Assembly: GCA_003155465.1 (NCBI GenBank)
Contig: PMCR01000255.1
Coordinates: forward strand, 566 to 8,379
Direction of reading: 5' to 3'
DNA: 7,814 bases
Source of the DNA: Myxococcales bacterium
GTDB lineage: Bacteria > Myxococcota > Polyangia > Fen-1088
In this document: positions 1 through 5,938 of the stretch, in pieces
Layout: each line of letters starts with the position of its first letter
Position numbering within the stretch: position 1 is the first letter of the stretch
Made by a program: the position numbers and the translations under genes
Notes under the pieces: generated by a model
Databases searched by the model: none
What the model saw: the letters and a program-made list of their open reading frames with translations, nothing else
Told to the model about the DNA's origin: nothing

Positions 1-63
1 GGCCCGCCCGGCGAGGGCGCGCCAGCCATGCCGGACCAGTGCGAGCTGCTTCTCTCGCCCTAA
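1..63 (+). CDS. Possible 3' end of a plus-strand gene, cut by the window edge
   Basis: Frame 1 is open from the first base to a TAA at 61-63 and would encode a tail of 20 residues ending in CELLLSP. By hand count 18 of these 20 codons end in G or C, more than in the other two plus frames over the same bases, as expected for a real gene in a high-GC genome. The TAA would overlap the TAG of the convergent lipoprotein gene (60-62, minus strand). No product can be suggested from so short a tail. The frame could be open by chance, because stops are rare in GC-rich DNA. Confidence 0.3.
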   Translation, partial: GPPGEGAPAMPDQCELLLSP

Positions 64-1481
64 TGGATGAGGAACATGCAGGACCAGACGGGCGCTCCTG
101 CATCGCCGGATACGCAATCGCACCAGGTCTGATCGTAGGCACAATGAAGGCCAAGCGTGCTGCACGCAGGCTGCGCGTTGGTTGGCACTGGACATTGGGA
201 ACACATCGAGGAGGAACCCGAGCAGACGACGCATGACGCTTCCCCTGCGGGACACGGTGACGACCACAGGTCACACGTGCAACTTGGGTTGCCGGCGTCA
301 GGCCCACCCTTGCTATTGCGATTGAGGATGTCGTTCATGAACAGCTCAATCGAGGTGAGCGCAGCTTGGGATTTCTCGGAGATGTTGAGCTCGATGTAGA
401 AGCGGTCAAGATAGGCGAGAGCGTCATAGGCGCTGATCAGCCCCATGTCCACCACGGCGTTGTCACGGCCGTCGATGGCCTGGCGCGAGACGGGCAGAGC
501 GTAGTTGTAGATGGCCTGGGCATTCGCAGCGCTGCCCATGTCGTGAATGGCAACCTGGATGGCACGCGCTCCCTGGCGGTATTCGGCGTACACACTGCTG
601 ACCCAGCCGCGATCAATGTACTTGGGCGCGCCGCCATCGATTCGACTGTAGAGTCCTGTCTCGTCGGTGATCAGGGTGGGAGTACCGGCGCGCGTCCAGG
701 TGCTGACCTCGTTATCAGCCGGCAGCATATCGACGAGCGACGGGTTGCCTGCCCCGCCGCTGAGAGTCGTCGAGAGTACCAACCCATGAAGATGGAGTTC
801 GCCTTGGAACGGATCGTCGGCGGCGTTCCTGAGATCGACGTCCCCGCGATAGGCCGCGCCGATCGCTGACTTGAAGAACGTACCCGTGTAGTAGAGCCAA
901 TCGGAGTTCGTTGTTTGCCCGTTGTAGGTCCGGATTTCGTCTGACCACCAACCCGTCGGGTCGGCGCGGAAGTAGATGCACAGGCGCATCTCGCGGCCCA
1001 GTTCTTCCCATGTGATCTCCAGGGTGGTGTAGGTCGCCCAGCCCGGATCGCTGTGCACGTCGACAGCGGCGACCTTGCTCGTGAAGCGCTTGCCGTCCGC
1101 GACGATCCAGAAATCGTCAGCCGTCAGCGACACCGTGGAGGTTCGCCACGCGACCGGGTTGGGCGCCGAGGCGGCACCGCCAACCCCAGTTCCGCCGGGG
1201 CCGCCTATGCCGCCGGTTGCTGTCGCACCCCCTGTTTCAATCAGCTCGTTGCCACCCATGGGCAATGCTGTCACACCGCCTGTTTCAACCAACTCGTTGC
1301 CACCCACAGGGAATGCTGTCGCACCCCCTGCTCCCGTCGCCCCGCCACTTCCCACACTCCCGCCCACCCCGCTGTCGTCATTGCCTGCCGCGCCTAAAGA
1401 ATCGCTCTTCATGCAACCAAGCGACGTCAAAGCAAAGTAGGCCATCGGAACGAACGAAAGGAACATGCTTGTCTTTTTCAT
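60..1481 (-). CDS. Secreted lipoprotein with Gly-rich linker, DUF6599-like domain and Cys-rich tail
   Basis: This 473-residue protein is predicted to be exported and lipid-anchored. It starts MKKTSMF, has a hydrophobic stretch over residues 6-22 and Cys23 in TSLGC, a lipobox-like but imperfect site (Ser at -3). Residues 24-108 are a Gly/Ala/Thr linker with a 16-residue tandem repeat. Residues about 113-242 form an unrecognised domain rich in W, Y and D. Residues about 252-387 resemble DUF6599, recognised from the spacing of a Tyr/Ile-Gly-Gly-Ala segment and IHDMGSAANA; this is a family resemblance from memory. Residues 401-468 hold 12 Cys, in a pattern common in secreted myxobacterial proteins (C-Y-D...W-C-D-C...W-S-C) and probably disulphide-bonded. 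The start at 1481 is chosen over an in-frame ATG at 1502 because GAGGA (1491-1487) lies 5 bases upstream and the predicted transcription start is near 1506-1509. It has its own ECF-type promoter, so it is probably part of the neighbouring sigma factor's regulon. Molecular function unknown. Confidence 0.85.
   Translation of the reverse strand: MKKTSMFLSFVPMAYFALTSLGCMKSDSLGAAGNDDSGVGGSVGSGGATGAGGATAFPVGGNELVETGGVTALPMGGNELIETGGATATGGIGGPGGTGVGGAASAPNPVAWRTSTVSLTADDFWIVADGKRFTSKVAAVDVHSDPGWATYTTLEITWEELGREMRLCIYFRADPTGWWSDEIRTYNGQTTNSDWLYYTGTFFKSAIGAAYRGDVDLRNAADDPFQGELHLHGLVLSTTLSGGAGNPSLVDMLPADNEVSTWTRAGTPTLITDETGLYSRIDGGAPKYIDRGWVSSVYAEYRQGARAIQVAIHDMGSAANAQAIYNYALPVSRQAIDGRDNAVVDMGLISAYDALAYLDRFYIELNISEKSQAALTSIELFMNDILNRNSKGGPDAGNPSCTCDLWSSPCPAGEASCVVCSGSSSMCSQCPVPTNAQPACSTLGLHCAYDQTWCDCVSGDAGAPVWSCMFLIH
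1219..1330. repeat. 48-bp tandem repeat, two copies plus a partial third
   Basis: Unit 1 is 1219-1266 and unit 2 is 1267-1314. They match at 41 of 48 positions by hand alignment. A third copy begins at 1315 and fades after about 16 bases. The unit is in frame and encodes 16 residues containing GGNEL(V/I)ETGG within the lipoprotein's Gly-rich linker, just after the predicted lipid anchor. Because 48 is a multiple of 3, gain or loss of units would change spacer length without breaking the frame. Confidence 0.85.
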
Positions 1482-1509
1482 GGCAGTCCTCATTTGGTCC
1501 ATGTCTTTC

Positions 1510-1538
1510 CTAGTGACGGCACCTGGGCAAACGTTTCA
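1510..1538 (-). promoter_or_regulatory. Predicted ECF sigma promoter of the lipoprotein gene
   Basis: On the minus strand this reads TGAAACGTTTG (1538-1528), 8 bases, then CCGTCACTAG (1519-1510). TGAAAC fits an ECF -35 box and CGTC (1518-1515) an ECF -10 box, with 14 bases between them, somewhat shorter than the roughly 16 of Bacillus SigW/SigM-type promoters. The same block with the same spacing lies before the sigma factor gene. The TGA at 1538-1536 is also the stop codon of the upstream gene. The predicted start of transcription, near 1509-1506, gives a leader of about 25-28 bases that contains the GAGGA ribosome binding site. Two matched copies make a regulatory role likely; which factor binds is inferred from position. 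Confidence 0.75.
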
Positions 1539-2510
1539 GGGACAGTGGTGAAGGGCCTGCGCGGCTCGCTTGGCCAGGGAATCGGCGACACTCTTTTCGA
1601 GAACGTCGCCGAGGTCCAGCTTGCCCTCAGGGCAACGGCCAGCTTTGATGCGCAGCTCGCCGCGCACGGTCTGCAGCTCGCGCACGCGCGGGATCCCCGA
1701 CAGCACAAGGGAGTCCAGCACCGCCAAGGCCTCGGTCTCGCTCCCCTGCGCCAGATAGATTTCTGCGCGCAACACACGGGTTTCCAGGCCCATGTGTCCG
1801 TTGGGATACCGCTGCTCGTGGGCGTCGAGCAGTGCGAGCGCGGCGCCTGCATTGTGGATGCGATGCCAGGGCTCAATCACCGACGCAAGCGAATGGCTCT
1901 CGGCTACGATGGGGTTCTCTTCCTTGGCGGCAGACAGGGTTGGGGCAGGCGCCTCGGGCGCCTCGACCAGCCTAACTCCCTCGGGCGAGGCGAGAGGAGC
2001 GCGCAGGGCCAACGAACGCGGGCGTGTGACTGCCTGGCGCACGGGTGGGGTAGGCAACTCGACGGCCTCGGCCGGCCCTATCTCGACAATTGGCGCTGGC
2101 TCAGGGACAGGCGCGGGCCTCGGCGCGATGGACGGCGCCGACGGAACCGGGGCAGACCGATCCTCTGCGAGCGACTTCTGCACCGCAGGCCGACGGCGTT
2201 TCTCGGGCTTTGTGGCCCCAGCTGTCGGGACAGACGGTGGCGCAAACAACGCTCCTATGAGGGGCAGCGAACGCAGTCCGCGCTGGGCCACCGCAAAAGT
2301 CGCACCCGCAGCCAGGACAGAAGCAAGCGCGGCCAGGGCTGGCCAAAGAGCCATCCGCCGCGCGCGGCCCTTCCGCTCGTGCAGGCGTCGCTCGATGCGC
2401 TCGACCTGGGACGGCTGCAAGCCACGCAGGTCGCGCGCCTGGTGCAGGAAGCTCAGGCCCTGCTGGGAAAGTTCGTTGTCTGTGCCGTGCGCTTTCCTAT
2501 CGGCTGACAT
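1536..2510 (-). CDS. Single-pass membrane protein with TPR-like C-terminal domain, putative anti-sigma factor
   Basis: This 324-residue protein follows the ECF sigma gene and overlaps its end by 14 bases, which implies translational coupling. Residues 1-52 are polar and basic just before the membrane (RRLHERKGRARR), so the N-terminus should be cytoplasmic. A single transmembrane segment covers about residues 53-75. Residues about 91-200 are a Pro/Ala-rich spacer. Residues about 207-324 are helical and TPR-like (Ala/Leu pattern with RYPNGHMGLETRVLRAE), predicted to lie in the periplasm. This layout and position fit a membrane-bound anti-sigma factor that holds the sigma factor through its short cytoplasmic segment. 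No zinc-binding ZAS motif is visible, so the assignment rests on context. ATG at 2510 is preferred because GAGG (2521-2518) is 7 bases upstream; an in-frame GTG at 2516 is too close to that site. Its TGA stop is the first part of the lipoprotein promoter. Confidence 0.85.
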   Translation of the reverse strand: MSADRKAHGTDNELSQQGLSFLHQARDLRGLQPSQVERIERRLHERKGRARRMALWPALAALASVLAAGATFAVAQRGLRSLPLIGALFAPPSVPTAGATKPEKRRRPAVQKSLAEDRSAPVPSAPSIAPRPAPVPEPAPIVEIGPAEAVELPTPPVRQAVTRPRSLALRAPLASPEGVRLVEAPEAPAPTLSAAKEENPIVAESHSLASVIEPWHRIHNAGAALALLDAHEQRYPNGHMGLETRVLRAEIYLAQGSETEALAVLDSLVLSGIPRVRELQTVRGELRIKAGRCPEGKLDLGDVLEKSVADSLAKRAAQALHHCP

Positions 2511-3069
2511 TTTCACACCTCAGTCGAGTGACGTTCGCTTCGGAAGAGGGAAATTCCCGCCGATAGACGTGCAAGAAGCGCGCTCGCGCTCGGTGCCGTC
2601 GTAGACGTGCGTTGGCTGCTTTGATTCCCAGCAACGCGGCGACCTCGTACGCGGCCAGCTCTTCCAGTTCGAACAGAATCAGGATACGCCGGTCGCCCTC
2701 GGGCAGGAGGTCGAGTATGCGGTAGACATCCCTCGCGGTCTGGTTCTGTTCGACGACGCGCAGGGGATCCGGGCCGGCCCCCGCGACATGTCCCGCCGTC
2801 GCGTTGGCAGAGCCTGACAGCCAGCGCCACCAGCGCTCTTTGCGACGGCGGTGGCGCACGACCTTGTCGGTGATGCCGAACAGCCAGGTGGACATGCTCG
2901 ATTCGCCGCGAAAGCTGGACAGACGCCGGCAGGCAATCGTAAACACCTCATGCACGGCGTCTTCCAAGTCAAGGGCTGGCCCGCCCAGGCGCGCAACCCA
3001 GCGCGCCACCTGATGCACCTGCATCCGATAGATAGTTCCCGCATCGAGCGGAAGGTCGGGATTGGTCAA
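2497..3069 (-). CDS. ECF-type (sigma-70 family) RNA polymerase sigma factor
   Basis: This 190-residue protein has the two-domain plan of extracytoplasmic function sigma factors. Region 2 spans about residues 13-80, with LEDAVHEVF (core binding; His replaces the usual Gln) and a basic STWLFGITDKVVRHRRRK segment for -10 recognition. Region 4 spans about residues 112-166 and has LLPEGDRRILILFELEELAAYEVAALLG-type helix-turn-helix spacing followed by a basic helix that would contact the -35 box. The start is a TTG at 3069: no ATG or GTG occurs before residue 16, and starting there would remove the beginning of region 2. AGGG (3077-3074) lies just upstream. The predicted promoter leaves only about 7-10 bases of leader. 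It is followed by an overlapping membrane protein gene, the probable anti-sigma factor, and preceded on the same strand by a beta-barrel protein gene. The ECF subgroup cannot be assigned by eye. Confidence 0.9.
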   Translation of the reverse strand: MTNPDLPLDAGTIYRMQVHQVARWVARLGGPALDLEDAVHEVFTIACRRLSSFRGESSMSTWLFGITDKVVRHRRRKERWWRWLSGSANATAGHVAGAGPDPLRVVEQNQTARDVYRILDLLPEGDRRILILFELEELAAYEVAALLGIKAANARLRRHRARARFLHVYRREFPSSEANVTRLRCENVSR

Positions 3070-3079
3070 GTCGCCCTAT

Positions 3080-3108
3080 CTAGTGACGGCCAAGCGCCAA
3101 ACGTTTCA
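3080..3108 (-). promoter_or_regulatory. Predicted autoregulatory promoter of the ECF sigma factor gene
   Basis: The minus strand reads TGAAACGTTTG (3108-3098), 8 bases, then CCGTCACTAG (3089-3080). It matches the block at 1538-1510 at all 21 bases of the two outer parts, while the 8 middle bases differ at 6 positions, as expected if only -35 and -10 boxes are conserved. CGTC is at 3088-3085. ECF factors commonly activate their own genes, so this is read as autoregulation. The TGA of the upstream beta-barrel gene (3108-3106) forms the start of the -35-like box. AAACGTTT is also a perfect 8-base palindrome, so binding by a dimeric regulator is an alternative. Confidence 0.75.
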
Positions 3109-4236
3109 CCTTGCACCCAGGAGCACGGCCAGCCCCGCACCCGCGCTGACGTTCCAGCGCGAGAGCGTGATGTTTTGGGGACGGTCATCGAGGGAGAGGC
3201 GCTCCCCGCGCAGGGCATAGCTGCCGCCCGCGAACAGAAAGGGCGCGAAGCGGCCCCAGGCGAGTCCGAGGCGCGCGCGCAGGTCTGCCGCCGCTCCCCA
3301 TGCGGTTGCGCTGCGCCCAGACGCAAGCTGTTTGCCGTTCAGAGTCAGCAGCGTCAGCTCCGGGAAGATCCCGACATCGCAGAAAACCCGGTTCCAACTA
3401 CGCAGGACGCCGGCTCCAACGCCAAAGCGGAAGGTGCGGTAGGCCGCCACCCCTGGGTCAAGGTTCCGCTCGCGCTCTCCTGTGGCCTCGAGAAGCGCGG
3501 CCAAGACCAGTGCGCCGGTTGGCCGAACCCCGACCAGGATGCCCGCGCCAAATGTACCGGCGTCTCCGTCGTGTGTGCCGAATCCCAGCCCGGCGACCTC
3601 GCCCTGCAGACCTCGCTTCGGTTGCTTGGCCGCGACGGCAGGGGCCTTGGTCTCGGCCGCGGCTGCTGGCACAGCCACAGGCGCCTGGGTACCGGACGGA
3701 ACTGCCCTCGCGTCCGGCGCTGGCGGAGTGGCGGACCTACCGGGCGGGGCTCGCGCCGCTTCCGGTGGCTTGGCGTCGTCAGCTTTCGCCACTGCACGCT
3801 GCTCGCCCAGGGGAAGGCCTGTCCGGCCTGCGGGATTCGCGGTGTTTGGGCGCGGTCGTGGGATGCTGGGCGGGAAAGCTGCCGAATTCGGGCTCCGGGC
3901 TTCGCGCTGGGAATCTTGGCCTTCGGCCATGGGCGCGGTGGTCCACGCCCCGACCCAGGCTGCGATGAAGACGGCGGCCACCGTCGCGCGCTCGATGCAA
4001 GCCTCGGGCGCCGCGACTTCGCGAGCACCCAGCAGGGAACCGTCCTGTCCACGCAGGGCCACATGCAACTTAGTGTCCTTGACTGTGATCTCTGGTGAGC
4101 CCAAGGCAGCAAGGGCAGTCGTGGCGCCCAGCCGGTCCAATTCCGCGGCGATGGCGTCCCTGCTCGGGCAGGTCGTGCCTACTGGCAAGACCGTGACCGC
4201 CCAGGCCGACAGCGAGGCTGCGATTGGTCCCCACAT
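3106..4236 (-). CDS. Envelope protein with N-terminal Cys-pair domain, Pro/Ala linker and predicted outer-membrane beta-barrel
   Basis: This 376-residue protein probably sits in the outer membrane. Residues 1-20 are hydrophobic and could be a signal peptide, though the usual basic n-region is missing. Residues 23-105 form a small domain with Cys23 (TTCPSRDAI) and Cys80 (PEACIERA), a likely disulphide, then a hydrophobic helix (about 83-97). Residues about 106-207 are a Pro/Ala-rich linker. Residues about 209-376 alternate Gly, aromatic and hydrophobic residues (GEVAGLGFG, FRFGVGAGVLRSW, APFLFAGGSYALRG), as in small outer-membrane barrels. I recall similar Cys-pair plus barrel proteins beside ECF sigma genes in myxobacteria, so it may be a sensor or output of this system; that is inference. 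An in-frame TAG 9 bases upstream (4248-4246) limits the start to ATG 4236 or later; the ribosome binding site is weak. No copy of the ECF promoter block lies before it. Confidence 0.75.
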   Translation of the reverse strand: MWGPIAASLSAWAVTVLPVGTTCPSRDAIAAELDRLGATTALAALGSPEITVKDTKLHVALRGQDGSLLGAREVAAPEACIERATVAAVFIAAWVGAWTTAPMAEGQDSQREARSPNSAAFPPSIPRPRPNTANPAGRTGLPLGEQRAVAKADDAKPPEAARAPPGRSATPPAPDARAVPSGTQAPVAVPAAAAETKAPAVAAKQPKRGLQGEVAGLGFGTHDGDAGTFGAGILVGVRPTGALVLAALLEATGERERNLDPGVAAYRTFRFGVGAGVLRSWNRVFCDVGIFPELTLLTLNGKQLASGRSATAWGAAADLRARLGLAWGRFAPFLFAGGSYALRGERLSLDDRPQNITLSRWNVSAGAGLAVLLGAR

Positions 4237-4301
4237 GCGCTGCCACTATCGTCGATCTTCGGCACGGACGCGAGAGCTGTGCACGCGGATTGAAGCGGGG
4301 G

Positions 4302-5090
4302 CTAGCCAAAGACGAACGCGCCGTAGCCCACGACCTCGTCGCGCGGGCCGGCCGTGTCGCCGGAATTGCGCAGGTCGATGGTAGTAGCCGAAAGGCCATG
4401 GTCTGCGGCGATCTGCAGAAGAGCATTGACCGGCGTGGCGCCGCAGGCCTGGTCGAGATCGACCGCGCCCGCACGGCGCGCCTCGATGGTCTCGGCGGTT
4501 TCATGGTCGAGGCGACAGGCAGTGTCATAGTCGTGGTAGTGGGACAGGTCCGAGCTGACCACAATGACGGTCTCAGGTCCTCCCCACAGGCGGGCAAGGA
4601 TCGCGGCCACGCTCCCGTGGTCCTGGTCGCCAGCCAGCAGTGGCACCACGCGCGCACCCGGGAAAACCCGCTGCAGGAAGGGCAGGTGTACTTCCAGGCT
4701 GTGCTCGCGGGCGTGAGCGGCGTCGTTTTCTCGAATCAACCCGTCTTTGAGCAAGGCTTCGATGGCGTCGCGATCCACAGGCACCGCGCCCAGCGGCGTG
4801 TCAAACCCTGCGGCTCGACTGCAGGCCACGCCGGCGAAGGGCACACGATGCGACGGGCCCACCAGGATCACGCGCTCGACCACCTTCGCGTGGGAAATCA
4901 GGCTGGCGTAGGCACTGCCAGCGATGGGCCCGGAATATCGATAGCCGGCATGCGGCGCGATGATTGCCTTGGGCGGCTGAGTTTGGGGCGCAGGTCGCGC
5001 ATCGGCCAGGTATGCTTCGACCGCCGCAGCCAACGGCTTGGCCTCCCCAGGATAGAACATCCCGGCTACCGCAGCAGGACGCGTTTCCAT
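4302..5090 (-). CDS. amrB: AmmeMemoRadiSam system protein B (MEMO family)
   Basis: This 262-residue protein belongs to the MEMO family, which is related to class III extradiol dioxygenases. The length fits the family. Landmarks are APHAGYRYSGP (His47), LVGPSHRVPF (His81), REHSLEVHLPF (129-137 region), SSDLSHYHDY (His184) and QACGATP (Cys216). His47, His81, His184 and Cys216 correspond by motif to the metal-site residues of human MEMO1 (His49, His81, His192, Cys244), so a metal site is probably intact. In bacteria and archaea the family is encoded with a radical SAM enzyme (AmrS) and an AMMECR1 protein (AmrA); the shared reaction is not established. Here amrS is on the opposite strand beyond a glycosyltransferase gene, and amrA is not seen. 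ATG 5090 is used because homology begins at METRPAAVAGMFYPG; the longer frame to 5150 would run into the glycosyltransferase start. It ends 65 bases before the next minus-strand gene. Confidence 0.93.
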   Translation of the reverse strand: METRPAAVAGMFYPGEAKPLAAAVEAYLADARPAPQTQPPKAIIAPHAGYRYSGPIAGSAYASLISHAKVVERVILVGPSHRVPFAGVACSRAAGFDTPLGAVPVDRDAIEALLKDGLIRENDAAHAREHSLEVHLPFLQRVFPGARVVPLLAGDQDHGSVAAILARLWGGPETVIVVSSDLSHYHDYDTACRLDHETAETIEARRAGAVDLDQACGATPVNALLQIAADHGLSATTIDLRNSGDTAGPRDEVVGYGAFVFG

Positions 5091-5149
5091 CCCCCATACT
5101 GTACCGCGAATCTCTCGTGAAGAAACCAGCCAGTTTGAGGTGTGACCCA

Positions 5150-5878
5150 ATGTCTCTGATTTCCGTTGTCGTACCCGCCTACAATAGCGAGAAGACCATC
5201 GCGGACGTGGTGGGCAGAATCAAGACGCTAGACATCGAGGGCCACGAAATCGAATTGATTGTGGTGGATGATTGTTCGAAGGACAAGACTTGGGCGAAGC
5301 TGCAAGCCCTGGCGGGGATAACCGCAATTCGCCATCCCCGCAACACGGGGAAGGGGGGTGCACTCCGAACCGGTTTTCAGCGAGCCCGCGGCGAGTTTCT
5401 TGTCATGGAGGATGATGACCTCGAATACGATCCCCGCGAGATTCCAGTCGTACTCAAGCCCTTGCTTGAACGGCGCGCTGACGTCGTTTTCGGTTCTCGC
5501 CAACTGAATCCAACCAACACCTACATCAATCCTTTCTATCACCTGGGAGGACTGGCTCTGAACATGGTGATAGAATCGGTCCTTCACCGCAGGATTACCG
5601 ACTCGATTAGCGGCACAAAGGCGTTCACCAGGCGCGTGTACGACCGCATCGCGCCCATTGAGAGCAGCGGGTTTGGCGTGGAGACCGAGATTGCGGCGAA
5701 GATCGTCCGAGCCGGTTTCACTTTGCAGGAGGTACCGATCGGCTATCGACCGCGAACCCACGCCGAAGGGAAGAACATCCACTGGTATCACGCCTATTCG
5801 CTCCTGGCGTCCCTGATCAAACACGCGAAACGAGCCAGCAAGCTGAAGGATTCGAGCGATTCGTCCATCTTGCGGTAG
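5150..5878 (+). CDS. Family 2 glycosyltransferase, dolichyl/polyprenyl-phosphate sugar synthase type
   Basis: This 242-residue GT-A glycosyltransferase resembles DPM1-type enzymes, which move a sugar from a nucleotide donor to a polyprenyl phosphate at the cytoplasmic membrane face. It opens with ISVVVPAYNSEKTI, has the donor-binding VVDDCSKDKT (Asp40-Asp41), NTGKGGALRTG (65-75), the metal-binding EDDDLEYDP (87-95), GSR (115-117), and the typical late motifs FGVETEIAAKIVRAGF and EVPIGYRPRTHAEGK. It lacks C-terminal membrane helices, so it is of the short soluble or peripheral kind. ATG 5150 is chosen because the fold starts there and GAGG lies 9 bases upstream. By hand count, 42 of its first 60 codons end in G or C, against 49 of 60 in the next gene, a hint of different origin. 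It lies between divergent amrB (59-base gap) and co-directional amrS (60-base gap). Sugar and acceptor cannot be read from the sequence. Confidence 0.9.
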   Translation: MSLISVVVPAYNSEKTIADVVGRIKTLDIEGHEIELIVVDDCSKDKTWAKLQALAGITAIRHPRNTGKGGALRTGFQRARGEFLVMEDDDLEYDPREIPVVLKPLLERRADVVFGSRQLNPTNTYINPFYHLGGLALNMVIESVLHRRITDSISGTKAFTRRVYDRIAPIESSGFGVETEIAAKIVRAGFTLQEVPIGYRPRTHAEGKNIHWYHAYSLLASLIKHAKRASKLKDSSDSSILR

Positions 5879-5918
5879 CCTTGAAATGGGGTCCTTCTCT
5901 TGGCAGGAGATTCCCTGC

Positions 5919-5936
5919 ATGGAAAGCAAAGGTTGA
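5919..5936 (+). other. Possible five-codon leader ORF in front of amrS
   Basis: ATG at 5919 is preceded by AGGAG (5905-5909) about 9 bases upstream, a better ribosome binding site than that of many genes here. It encodes only MESKG and stops at TGA 5934-5936, two bases before the amrS ATG at 5939. It is out of frame with amrS. Translation ending there could feed ribosomes to the amrS start. It may be chance: five codons is too short for any coding statistic. Confidence 0.2.
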
Positions 5937-5938
5937 GC

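Noticed and set aside
366..869. 167-residue plus-strand frame inside the lipoprotein gene
   Set aside because: It is antisense to the DUF6599-like domain, and no family, ribosome binding site or promoter supports it.
1494..2507. 337-residue open frame on the plus strand
   Set aside because: It mirrors the membrane TPR-like gene, crosses the lipoprotein promoter and is low-complexity Arg/Gly-rich.
2851..4098. 415-residue open frame on the plus strand
   Set aside because: It runs antisense across the sigma factor gene, its promoter and the barrel protein gene. Its product is Arg/Gly/Pro-rich with no recognisable domain, as expected for a shadow frame in GC-rich DNA.
4237..4301. Possible third copy of the ECF promoter before the barrel protein gene
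   Set aside because: A CGTC is present on the minus strand, but no TGAAAC or AAC box lies at the right distance, so it does not match the two real copies.
5091..5149. Divergent promoter between amrB and the glycosyltransferase
   Set aside because: A promoter must serve these genes, but no clear -35/-10 pair or operator palindrome could be picked out on either strand, so no site is called.
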